Source: Carettochelys insculpta (Eukaryota > Chordata > Testudines > Carettochelyidae). From it: 64,000 nt of DNA. This document shows positions 54,788 to 64,000 of this stretch, one piece after another. The DNA lies in assembly GCF_033958435.1 (NCBI RefSeq), contig NC_134137.1, positions 256,230,501-256,294,500 of the forward strand, in the 5' to 3' direction. How positions within the stretch are numbered: position 1 is the stretch's first letter; every line of letters begins with the position of its first letter. Below the pieces are notes generated by a model that was not told the origin of the DNA, did not search any database, and saw only the letters and a program-made list of their open reading frames with translations. The position numbers and the translations under genes are program-made.

Positions 54788-55252
54788 TAATTCTAAGTTT
54801 ACTAATTGTATGAACAAGCTCATATGTATGGGTTGTTTATTTCATTAACAGTAAGTTCTCAAAAATTGCTTTCACCATTCCAATTTCAGGCATTAAAATA
54901 CAATATGATTAAGTGATAGGGTGTGCAAAGCACAGTTCCCTCTTACTTTTTTCCATCTGTATGCAGAATAAATTTGTTGTGTTCATTGAAGCATGTGCAG
55001 ATGTGTACGACCTATAGAAATGTGCTGCCGGTTGTAGGCTGTCAGCTAATCAGCTGCACCTGAACTGGTAATTGCCCAACCACTCAGCTTTCAGAGAACA
55101 CTGGTGCCAAAGCTTGCGACTTTTAGGAAGTGCTTCATCATGAATGGGAGACTCATACCTGACTGCTGTCCCACCCATTAACATCCACATTTGACCTCTG
55201 CTCTCTACAAGCCCTTTGTTATCTCTCATTTATAGTTAAAAAATCAAATAAA
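54788..55252. other. Nothing recognised
   Basis: AT-rich, no supported feature. Confidence 0.5.
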
Positions 55253-55428
55253 AATAGCAACGAAGGGTCCTGTGGCACCTTATAGACTAACAGAAAAGTT
55301 TTGAGCATGAGCTTTCGTGAGCACAGAAAGCTCATGCTCAAAACTTTTCTTGTTAGTCTATAAGGTGCCACAGGACCCTTCGTTGCTGTTACAAATCCAG
55401 ACTAACACGGCTACCCCTCCGATACTTG
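55253..55428. mobile_element. Penelope-like terminal repeat hairpin
   Basis: AGCAACGAAGGGTCCTGTGG, CACCTTATAGACTAACAG and AGTTTTGAGCATGAGCTTTC (left) are inverted against GAAAGCTCATGCTCAAAACT, TAGTCTATAAGGTGCCACAG and GACCCTTCGTTGCTGTTAC (right), near-perfectly over about 70 bp, with GACTAACACGGCTACCCCTC at the right side only. Confidence 0.7.
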
Positions 55429-56419
55429 GCAAATAAAAATATTGATTCATAATGTGAGATTAAAGAAAATGAGTCCTACATGCCTTTAAGATCTGTATTT
55501 TTCATGTATTCTCCTTTCTCCAGGATTGGCTTGGATGGGATTTGAGGGGTAAGATGTGGATCAATGAATGCTTATTGTTATTATTTGTCAAATGCTAGCA
55601 TGCCAAAGTTCAAGTTTGGGAGACTGTTATGTTGAGCATTACACAGAAACTTTGAAAAACACAATACTTACTCTGAAGATCTTACAAATTCATATTTTGT
55701 AGTGATAGCAGAAGAGTAGCACCTTTACATTTTTAGCAACTAACAGTTTGTGCAGAATTTAGCTATCCAGCGGTTACCTGCAGGTGAAATTTCATCATTA
55801 GTTTACCCTGAGAAGGTCTGCTCTTTTTGCAAAAGGTGTTATATGTATATCAAATGGTAAATATAACCTTTAGAAGGTTTGTTGATAATGCTAAAGGCAA
55901 ACAGCAACAAAGAAAGTAAAATCTATTTTCTTACAGAAGTGGTGAAAACAAAGTATTACTTTGCTTTTAGAATGCAAGTTGTAGTTTGTCATAGTGCCAT
56001 CAAATTTAATTTTCCAGAGTTCTAGTCTGATAGTATTTTAATCTTTCGAATATTAGTTGTTACTTTCAGTAATTATTTGAAAGCGGCTCTTAAGGATTAA
56101 TGTAGCGGAGAGATAACAACCATCTCTTTGACGAGATTGAAAGGATTCTATAAAGCATTTGTCAGTCCATCTAGAATTCCCAATAAACAGCTTATCCATC
56201 CAGATGATTGGCAGTTTTGGCACACTCCCAATTATAAGTACTAAACTTCTGAAGTGCTGGCTACAGATATTCAGAAAAATATGTCAGTCTAGTTATTGTT
56301 GGTTACCAATACTTTTAATGCAAGTTCTGTGAGAGATACCATAGCACTGTGTACTTTTTTTCAACCAGAGAAATATATCTGAAATGCAAACAATAAAACA
56401 AATAGCATTCTAACTCAGA
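55429..56419. other. Nothing firmly recognised
   Basis: AT-rich; a possible mini-exon at 55524-55547 is discussed in the findings. No other signal. Confidence 0.4.
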
Positions 56420-56654
56420 GGCCGTGTCTACACTAGCCAAAAACTTCGAAATCGTCATGCAAATGGCCATTTCGAAGTTTACTAATGAAGTGCTGAAATA
56501 CATATTCAGCACCTCATTGGCATGTGGGCAGCCTCAGCATTTCGAAATTTACGCGGCTCACCGCCGCACTGCTCATCCAGACAGGGTTCCTTTTTGAAAG
56601 GACCCCGGCTACTTTGAAGTCCCCTTATTCCTATGAGCAGATGTAGATGTAGCC
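56420..56654. mobile_element. Harbinger MITE, right arm mostly deleted
   Basis: Left end GGCCGTGTCTACACTAGCC and full left arm (GCAAATGGCCATTTCGAAGT, CACCTCATTGGCATGTGGGC, CCCCTTATTCCTATGAGCAG) as in 27373-27793. The sequence then jumps to the right tip TAGATGTAGCC. About 185 bp of the second arm are missing, leaving a non-palindromic remnant. Confidence 0.8.
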
Positions 56655-56693
56655 ATAGCCAACCATTACAGTTCCTGTCTTCTACCACATGCA

Positions 56694-57085
56694 GGCTATG
56701 GCTACATTAGAGAGTTTTGTCAACACTGTGCATTTACACACAAAGTGCCTTTTATTTCCAGTGTACCGACAAAACCCAGCACTTTCCCTGACAGGATTCT
56801 GCCTCTCTGCTACAAGGCATAACACCTTCTCTGACAGATTTCTGGCAATAAACCAGCTGTATAAACACGCACAGGGGGTCTCTTTTGACCCACAGTTGTC
56901 TGCTGTGCTTCTGGGTGCCTGTTTTGTCAAGAGAACAGCTGGGCAGTCTGGCTGCTCTGTTGACAGAACTGAGCTCTATCTTGGTTGCTTTGTGTATGGC
57001 TGCACTCTGTCAACAGTAGTTTTGTCATGAAATCTCTTCGGACAGTGACTTTTGTTGACAGAATGCTTCAGTGTAACTGTCTGCC
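56694..57085. mobile_element. Possible MITE of another subfamily
   Basis: GGCTATGGCTACATTAGAGA with GTTTTGTCAACA on the left, and TTTTGTTGACAGAATGC with GTGTAACTGTCTGCC on the right, form imperfect inverted ends. The internal GACAAAACCC/GTTGACAGAAC motifs suit a palindromic MITE. No TSD. Confidence 0.45.
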
Positions 57086-57756
57086 TTAGAGGCAGACTGT
57101 TATTTGGGGGACTTGAGTAGGATTTGGTGAAGCAAGGGAAAAGAGCCTACTTTTCCATCATCAAAATGCCAGAGGGATTTAATACAGCATAGAATTGGAA
57201 GTGGTTTCTTTTCTCCTTATTCCTAGACAAATTTCAGAAGAGATACTGGTTTTCATAGGGGCTACCTCTACGTTAGTGAGATCTTTTGCAAAAGCTGGGG
57301 CCCTTTTTTTAAAGATCCTGTGGAGCATCTACACATGACTTGTTTATCTCATTTTTTGAGGAAATTTGTTACATATAATTAGTATATTTTAGTACTCCCT
57401 TAGGTGTAATTTAGAGTAATTAAAATGCTTAGATAGTTACCCTGGGTGATGGGTAATTTGTCCCTCATATATGAGGTGGCTATTCTCAATAATGATCACC
57501 ACATGTGGTGATTTTTATATATCAGAGAATGGTGCATTACAGAAACTTGCTTTATCTGCAAGTTTAAAAAGAGGCTGATGGTAGGAAGGGACCTCATGCA
57601 ACTTCTAGAGCAGGTCAGAAGCCCCATGTTGGCACCAGCATCCTCTACAGATCCTCAAGCTCCGTAGTGTCTTTCAGAGCCAGTTTAGGATGTTGCTCCC
57701 AGCTTAAAGTTTGATGCTTACCCGGTGAGGTAGAGGGCTCATTCTCCTTCCTAGGT
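57086..57756. other. Spacer with a Harbinger-like end at 57257
   Basis: GGGGCTACCTCTACGTTAGTGA (57258 on) and CATCTACACATGAC at 57330 look like a remnant MITE arm of about 90 bp. Otherwise nothing. Confidence 0.35.
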
Positions 57757-60015
57757 CGGGTGACCCACATTTCCCTATGCTGAATATGGGACACCTGGTA
57801 AAATTACTTGTATTCAAGAGAATACAAAGGCAATCCAATCAGAACTATGTAGTACAAACATTCAAATTAATATAAAATTGACTGAGCCCCTATTAAATAG
57901 AACTGCGTAGCTGGAGTCTACACCTCAAACATCCTCTCTCATACACAGGGATTGGGGTGGCCAACCAAACTGAACCAACCCCAGGCTTCTCTATCCCTGG
58001 CTGGGCCTCTGGGATGACATATCTCACTTGGTGCCACATTTTCTTGAGGCGTTATATGGGGGCCATGCAGAGTCACAGGCTCCTCTCCCATCCCCACATT
58101 TCTGCTAGGGTTTGTACCAGAACAAGGCCAGCAACAGCCTTTTGGCACTGTGCAGGAGGGAAGAGACGGGAGCTGCTTCCAGCTGAAGGACGGATGGGGG
58201 AGTAGGGATGACTTGGCCCATGTCTTTGCAGAGATTATCTCTTCCCCCACTCCACTCAAAGCCATCCCATCCATGGACAAATCAGGGTGGCTGCCACACA
58301 CTGCACACTTTTCAGGACACGGTGGTGGCTGCCCCGCTTGTCCTATGGAGCGGGAAGGATTATAGGGTCTGGTGCAGTGGCAGTAGCAGGGTTCCCATCC
58401 CCTGCCCACCACTCATCACACGGACTGCAGGAGCTGGTGCAGCCCTCAGCTCCACTCCGTCACACTGCACCACCTCTCCTGGCTCGCTACACGCAGCTTC
58501 TCAGTGGCAACAGGAAGTCCAGTGTTCTGGCCCAGGGTGCTCCGCTTCCCGTCACCACAGAGAAGTGAGGTGCAGCTGTCTGGGAGGGCAGCACAGCAGG
58601 CTGGAATGGCGTGGAGCAGGCTGCTGGGCCACTCCAGCTCTAGCCATCTGCATGGTGAATGGGACCCCTGCTTCTGCGCCAAGCTCCCATAATTATCTGG
58701 GCAGCATTACTCTGGGGATGGGATAAGGGTTGGGGCAAGGCGAGGAAAGAGTGGAGTGGGGAAGGGAAGAGAGGGGAGGAGCAGGACCCACAGTACAGGG
58801 GGGTGGGAGAGGGATTGTCCCAGGCCCACACCCTCTTGGGATGGCCCTGCCTCCACGCCCCCCCCCACCCCCAGGGCTAGAAGTAGCTTGTCCCTTCCTG
58901 CTCATAGAAAGGCAGCCAGTGCTTCCAAATGGCTGCTGAGAACCAACATAACCCTGCCATGCATCTCCTGTCCCCTGGCTACAGCATAGTCAGGAAGGGG
59001 TTAAGCCCTGACCATGCACTGTGTATCAGGCCCCAGGGAATAGCAGAGTTTCAAAGAACCCGGCCACAGAAGTGCATTATCAGGGGAGGGTGCGTAGGGA
59101 CAAAGCACTGCCTGAGGCGGGGTCTAGGGTGGGAGCAGAGGGTGAACAGGGGCAGTGGCTGGCCCTGCCTAGTTTCTGCCTGGGAGGCTGCTGTGGAGTC
59201 TGCAGGGTCAGGGCACAAACAGGTTGATAATATCTTCCTGCCATTCCACAGCCTAGCTGGGGAGCAAAAAGCTTCCCTGTGCCAGCACTGTGTGGGGCTT
59301 TTGCACATGCGGGGCTTGGCTCCTCCTGGCTACTGTCCAGTGTGTCTTCAGCTGTCCGTGGCTACGAGCCCAGCCAGAGGGGAAGGAAGGAGCTGATTGC
59401 TGGCGAGCTGAATGATGACCAGGGGCTGGTTCTCAGCACACTGCAGGAAGCAGGATGCGCCCTACTTGAAGGAAGAGGGAGGAGCAGCAGGGCTGAGGAT
59501 ATGAAGGGCACAGCAAGGAGAGGAGACTGAGAGGGAGATCATGTAAAGAGTTGATGAGTGGGCAGCAGAGGTGACGTGTAACCAGCCACACCACTTGCCC
59601 ACACTCACCAGCCACAACAGCAAGCAGCCTATACTGGTTGGATATGGGACGTGGAGTGTGTGTGCGTGTGGACAGGAGGGAGGCTGCTGGCCAAGAGGAG
59701 GCACATAGCAGGGACTGTACTAATAGACCAGCAGGGGCAGCAGCTGGCCCCCTCACACTGCAGCTTTACCCAGCCTCTAGCCATTCATGCCCACCCACAT
59801 TGTCAGCCACTGGAGCACCACCATTCACTGCTGGTAGGTGGGAAGGCGGCGGGTGAGCAAGGATCCAGCCAGCAGTAGGAGCCACTAATATTGATAGGAG
59901 GGGAGAGACAGGAAATACGGGACCATTTGCCCACTTTTAAGAAAAAGTAGGGACATCTACAGGAGGGTGAAATACGAGACTGTCTCTTTAAAAATGGGAC
60001 ATCTGCTCACCCTGT
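57757..60015. repeat. GC-rich region between inverted repeat-like ends, unclassified
   Basis: CGGGTGACCCACATTTCCCT at 57757 and, inverted, AATGGGACATCTGCTCACCC near 59994-60012 resemble facing ends of one element about 2.2 kb long, or two separate copies of a short repeat. The interior is GC-rich with many chance frames and no recognisable domain. Confidence 0.3.
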
Positions 60016-60988
60016 TTCTAGGGCCTTCCAAGGAGGAGATCCCACAACATGGACCAAGTCCATTCTGGGACTCATAGAGATTCCTTTTTGTCTTCTAATG
60101 GCAGTGGTGAATGGCATCATAATTTTTCCAGCATGCACAATGGACCCTTTAACCATTCATTCCCTGCTACTTCAACAAAATCAGCTGGATGCTGGATGCT
60201 GACTCCGGTACTGACACCATAAGCATTGGTCCTGACTACCTCTATGCTATTGGCATACCAACTGGCATCAGACCTGCTCTGCCCCTCTATTCCTGATTCC
60301 CCCATCATTCAGGCGCATTCAGCAGCTTCTCCTGCAGTGCTCTCAGCACCATCTGGTCTTCTTGCCTAGTAGTTTGTTCATTGTCACCATATTCTTTTTT
60401 GCATGAGAGCTAGAACTGTGGCCAACATCTTTCTGGTACCAAGGGACCCATCAATGCAGGTGCTGTCTTTGGCACTGATGATGTCTTTGCTGCAGCCCTC
60501 ATCTTCATGATCAGTATTGATTTTGGAGCTGGCTCATCATTTGCCCCAGTACCCAGTGGACCTGCAATGTCTCTTTTGGTATTGAAGCACCAACTGCTCA
60601 TTCATTCCTGGTACCCCAGCCATCACTATGTTGGTTTACAGATGAGGGTGGTAGTCTGATTATATTGTCAGGGCGGTTCTTCTGCTTCCCATGGGACATC
60701 CAGGGCTCATTAAGATTGAGTTTGGTGTCATCTTCTCCTTCTCCTTCACCTTCAAAAGAAAAATTCCTAGGACCACCATCACTACTCAGATTGGCACCAT
60801 TCCCTCAGTAGGGATAGGGGCCCTGGCATAATGCTTACTGGACACCAATGCTTTACACCTATGTCCAGTGAATGCCTGGGGCATTCCATACTCTTCAGGA
60901 TTGTTCTTTGCTGCAATTCAGGGGAAGGTTTCCCATTCTGGCTGCTGTTTCTCTTACTGAGCCATGCCTATAACAGGTATAATTTGAG
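60016..60988 (+). mobile_element. DIRS-like retroelement remnant, left half of gag-like region
   Basis: Ser/Pro/Asp-rich coding-like sequence without a long frame (for example the TCCTTCTCCTTCACCTTC region near 60735). It joins in sense to 62630-63700 once the CR1 at 60989-62623 is removed, and the right half has the clearer DIRS ORF1-like motifs. Many stops are present. Confidence 0.4.
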
Positions 60989-62623
60989 ATCACAGAATCA
61001 CAGGGCTGGAAGGGACCTCAGGAGGTCATCGAGTCCAGCCCCCTGCTTCAAGCAGAATCAACCCCCACTAAGTCATCCCAGCCAGGACCTTGTCCAGCTG
61101 GGACTTAAAAATCTCAAGGGATGGAGAATCCACCACCTCTCTAGGCAACGCATTCCAATGCTTCACCACCCGGCTGGTGAAGTAGTTTTTCCTAATATCT
61201 AACCTACACCTCTCCCTCTTCAACTTCAGACTATTACTCCTTGTTCTGCCATCTGAAACCACTGAGAACAGTTTCTCACCCTCCTTTTTAGAGCTCCCCT
61301 TCAGGAAGTTGAAGGCTGCTATTAAATCACCTCTAAGTCTTCTCTTCTGTAAAATAAACAAGCCCAAATCCCTCAGCCTGTCCTCATAGGTCTTGTGCTC
61401 CAGACCCTTAATCATTTTTGTTGCCCTTTGCTGAACCTGCTTCAGCAAATCCACATCCTTTTTATACTGGGGGGCCCAAAACTGGACACAATATTCCAGA
61501 TGTGGCCTCACCAGTGCCGAATAAAGAGGAATAACTACTTCTCTAGATCTGCTCGAAATGCTCCTCCTCGTGCACCCTAGTATGCCATTAGCCTTCTTGG
61601 CTACAAGGGCACACTGTTTACTCATATCCAGCCTTTCATCCACCATAGCCCCTAGGTTCCTTTCCATCGTACTGCTGCTGAGCCAGTCGATCCCCAGCCT
61701 GTAACAATGTTTGGGATACTTCCGCCCCAGGGGCAGGACTCTACACTTCTCCTTATTGAACCGCATCAGATTTCTTTTGGCCCAGTCCTCCAATTTATCC
61801 AGGTCCCTCTGGATTCTCTCTCTACCCTCCAACGAATCTACCTCTCCCACTAGTTGTGTGTCATCTGCAAACTTGCTGAGGGTGCAATCCAGTCCCTCAT
61901 CCAGGTCATTAATAAAGAAGTTGAATAACACTGGCCCCAGAACCGAGCCTTGCGGCACTCCGCTTGAAACAGACCGCCATCCAGATATTGAGCCCTTGAC
62001 CACTACCCATTGGGCCTGACCATCAAGCCAGCTTTCTATCCATCTTATAGTCCAAGGATCGAATCCATATTTCCTTAACTTATGGACAAGAATGTTGTGG
62101 GAGACTGTATAAAAAGCCTTGCTGAAGTTGAGGTATACCACATCCACTGACTTCTCCATGTCCACAGAGTTTGTTACCTCGTCATAGAAGCTAATCAGAT
62201 TGGTCAGGCAGGACTTGCCCCTGGTGAATCCATGTTGGCTACTTTTGATCACTTTCCCCTCTTCCAGGTGCTCCAAAATGGATTCCTTGAGGATTCCCTC
62301 CATTATTTTCCCAGGGATTGAGGTAAGGCTGGTGGGTCTATAGTTCCCTGGATTGTCCTTCTTTCCTTTTTTAAAGATGGGCCCTATGTTTGCCTTCTTC
62401 CAGTCACCCGGTATCTCCCCTGGTCTCCAAGTCTTAAAGGATAATGGCCCAAGGTTCAGCAATGACCTGTGCCAATTCCCTCAGTATCCTGGGGTGCATT
62501 AAATCCAGACCCATGGACTTGTGCACATCTAGTTTTTCTGGATAGCTCAGAACTTGATCATTCCTCCTGAGCTGTTTCAGACTGATCCTCTGCCTGCATG
62601 AAAACCTACAGTCTGCCTGTATG
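60989..62623 (-). mobile_element. CR1 LINE, 5'-truncated, long intact RT ORF
   Basis: On the minus strand, frames from 62623 to 61068 encode CR1 ORF2 from just before the RT to its end: KSMGLDLMHPRILRELAQVI, a frame break near 62450, then IPGDWKKANIGPIFKKG, NPGNYRPTSLTSIPGKIME, QHGFTRGKSCLTNLISFYD, SSGVPQGSVLGPVLFNFFIN, KFADDTQLVGEV, LMRFNKEKCRVLPLG, RNLGAMVDERLDMSKQC and [16 protein letters not shown]. The RT catalytic motif FADD (61886-61870) is present. The 464-codon frame is uninterrupted. The 3' UTR ends near 60989 (TGATTCTGTGATC). TTTGAG occurs at both borders (60983-60988 and 62624-62629), a likely target duplication. Confidence 0.9.
61068..62462 (-). CDS. CR1 reverse transcriptase ORF (partial ORF2, no N-terminal endonuclease)
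   Basis: An uninterrupted 464-codon frame inside the CR1 copy, giving most of the reverse transcriptase fingers, palm and thumb and the C-terminal region. Motifs by residue: KANIGPIFKKG at about 23-33, GFTRGKSCL at about 78-86, GVPQGSVLGP at about 168-177, FADDTQL at about 197-203. The endonuclease is missing by truncation. The first 10-15 residues (MLNLGPLSFKTWRPG) join the upstream frame only after a single frameshift. It is a retrotransposon fragment, not a host gene. Confidence 0.85.
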   Translation of the reverse strand: MLNLGPLSFKTWRPGEIPGDWKKANIGPIFKKGKKDNPGNYRPTSLTSIPGKIMEGILKESILEHLEEGKVIKSSQHGFTRGKSCLTNLISFYDEVTNSVDMEKSVDVVYLNFSKAFYTVSHNILVHKLRKYGFDPWTIRWIESWLDGQAQWVVVKGSISGWRSVSSGVPQGSVLGPVLFNFFINDLDEGLDCTLSKFADDTQLVGEVDSLEGRERIQRDLDKLEDWAKRNLMRFNKEKCRVLPLGRKYPKHCYRLGIDWLSSSTMERNLGAMVDERLDMSKQCALVAKKANGILGCTRRSISSRSREVVIPLYSALVRPHLEYCVQFWAPQYKKDVDLLKQVQQRATKMIKGLEHKTYEDRLRDLGLFILQKRRLRGDLIAAFNFLKGSSKKEGEKLFSVVSDGRTRSNSLKLKRERCRLDIRKNYFTSRVVKHWNALPREVVDSPSLEIFKSQLDKVLAGMT

Positions 62624-63700
62624 TTTGAGTTCTTTCTGGAGGCCCCTATTTGTATCAGACTCTTTCTCACCTGTGCTCGGGGATTTTAAATCATATGAGG
62701 AACTTCTGGGACATAGGGCTTCTACCTTGGACATTCAGTCTGAGTCATGCAGGAGACTGTGCATAAGTTGTTGCATATTCCTCAGCCACCAACTCCAGGG
62801 AGGGTAGTTGTCCTGATAGACAAAGCTCTCTTGGAGCCTGTAAAGTCTACAATTTCTTTCCCATTTATAGCTAAGAATCCTGAGAAATAGTACTGTTGTC
62901 CCATGCAGGGCTCTGAGGGCTTCTATTCTGTTGTGGTAAAACCAGTAAGCAACAGATTTAGATAGGGGAGATATAAATTCTCTCCCAGGAAAGAAAGAAT
63001 GCAAGAGGCTAAGGTTGTTAGGTAGAAAAATTTGCACAACTTTATCATTATTGCTGTGTATTGCAAATATTATTGCCTAAAAATAATTTCCTTAATTTGT
63101 ACACTATGTCCAAATTTACAGATAAGTTGCCAGAATACTCCATGGTAGAGTTTTATGCATTCATTTCAAAGGGCCATTTGGTGGCTAACACTTAGTTGCA
63201 GTCAGCCCTGAACATGGTGGATACTTCTTCCAGAATAATGGCATCAGCTGTGATTATAGAGGATTTACCATTCAGTGGTTGGTTGTTTTTGGAGAAAACT
63301 CGTGAGATAGTACATTTATATAAGGATTCTGACTCTGCTTTATGTTCAGTGGGAATTTATACCCCAGCCACCAGGAGGCATGATTATGGTGATTAACAGC
63401 ATCAGTATTACTCACAAATGTTTTTCTGGCAGTAGTTCTTCTATCATGACTCCTCTAGGGAAGGAGGAAACGAAAGCAGAGAGGGGTGGCCTTCTGGGTA
63501 CAATTTTAGCCAGCTAGCTAGTCCTCCTCCATCATCAAGCAAGCGGCAATTTTGACATTCAGATCCAGGAGAGCATTCCAGTTTAGTGTCTCCATATCTT
63601 TCATTCATATGTCACTTTTATGGATCTTGGAATGCAGTAACCCAGGCAAAGAGGATCATAAACACCATCAAAGTGGGTTACACCCTCCATTTCCTCTGCT
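62624..63700 (+). pseudogene. DIRS-like retroelement remnant, right half of gag-like ORF1
   Basis: Plus-strand fragments FKSYEELLGHRASTLDIQSE (about 62687-62745) and QSALNMVDTSSRIMASAVII (from 63199) correspond in order to the 'ELL-R-AS-L-IQ-E' and 'A-DTASR-MASAVVMRR-SWL' blocks of vertebrate DIRS ORF1 proteins. Stops and frame changes separate them. The tyrosine recombinase and RT parts are not in the window. Assignment is by motif memory and moderately sure. Confidence 0.5.
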
Positions 63701-64000
63701 TCCCTTCTCCCCATTCTAGTTATAATGGGGCATACAAATCACTGTAATTGTGAGTTCAGCTGTAACAAGTATGTGGCAGTACATAAGATATCACAATAAA
63801 TATAGTAAAAATGTCAAGGGGAAAAGGTACAAAAAGGGGAAATAGATTAAATTAGTCAAAACAGAACAGAAAGCCTACTGATCTAACTGAAGAATTGTGT
63901 TAAAACTGTGTTTGGTAAATAAGAAAATGTGGATGGAAAATTAATGTACTAAAACTGGGTTGTCAGAAAATGTCTAGCTGTTGAACAAAATAACGAGGGA
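63701..64000. other. AT-rich end of window, nothing recognised
   Basis: No supported feature. Confidence 0.5.

Noticed and set aside
56101..56230. Open stretch reading GEITTISLTRLKGFYKAFV as a PLCZ1 exon
   Set aside because: No match to any PLC zeta block and no convincing splice sites.

Overview
The window looks like vertebrate, and specifically turtle, genomic DNA. It has sparse exons with GT/AG splice sites, long AT-rich introns and intergenic DNA, many 5'-truncated CR1 LINEs, PIF/Harbinger elements and MITEs with 3-bp target duplications, Penelope-like and DIRS-like retroelement remnants, hAT remnants and ancient MIR-type SINEs. The CpG-rich MITEs built from TCGAAATAG-type motifs resemble repeats I associate with softshell turtles, but placement below turtle is only a guess.

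Only one host locus can be supported. On the minus strand, 30900-31784 is an intact, intronless F-actin capping protein alpha gene, best read as CAPZA3. On the plus strand, 36445-36546 and 41242-41476 are two coding exons from the EF-hand region of phospholipase C zeta (PLCZ1). The two genes are head to head, as in mammals, where both are testis/sperm genes. A CpG island with several CRE half-sites (about 34257-34690) lies between them and is the best promoter candidate. The first PLCZ1 coding exon was not found. The catalytic X/Y and C2 exons were not found before 64000 and presumably lie beyond the window.

Layout. 1-2008: one end of a decayed Harbinger element carrying its SANT/Myb-like gene on the minus strand. 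2009-26180: intergenic DNA with CR1 pieces, MITEs, Penelope-derived terminal repeats, a minisatellite and hAT remnants. 26190-29010: an old APE-type LINE on the minus strand, split by a Harbinger MITE that itself contains a second, almost perfectly palindromic MITE. 29975-30685: a CpG-rich MITE just beyond the 3' end of CAPZA3. 30900-41476: the CAPZA3/PLCZ1 locus. 41477-64000: presumed PLCZ1 intron or downstream DNA. This last part holds a tRNA-derived SINE pair, a Penelope GIY-YIG endonuclease remnant, a nearly complete 3.9-kb PIF/Harbinger element (48018-51941, with TIRs, TSD, SANT-like gene and DDE transposase gene), several MITEs, hAT MITEs inserted in Penelope sequence, and a DIRS-like element split by a CR1 that retains a 464-codon reverse-transcriptase ORF.

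The strongest new reading is the Harbinger system: a recognisable, though mutated, autonomous-type element beside about ten palindromic relatives sharing its GGCTRYGTCTACAC-type ends and 3-bp duplications. The splice sites of its SANT-like gene are preserved in two independent copies. All functional statements are inferred by reading; no database search was run.
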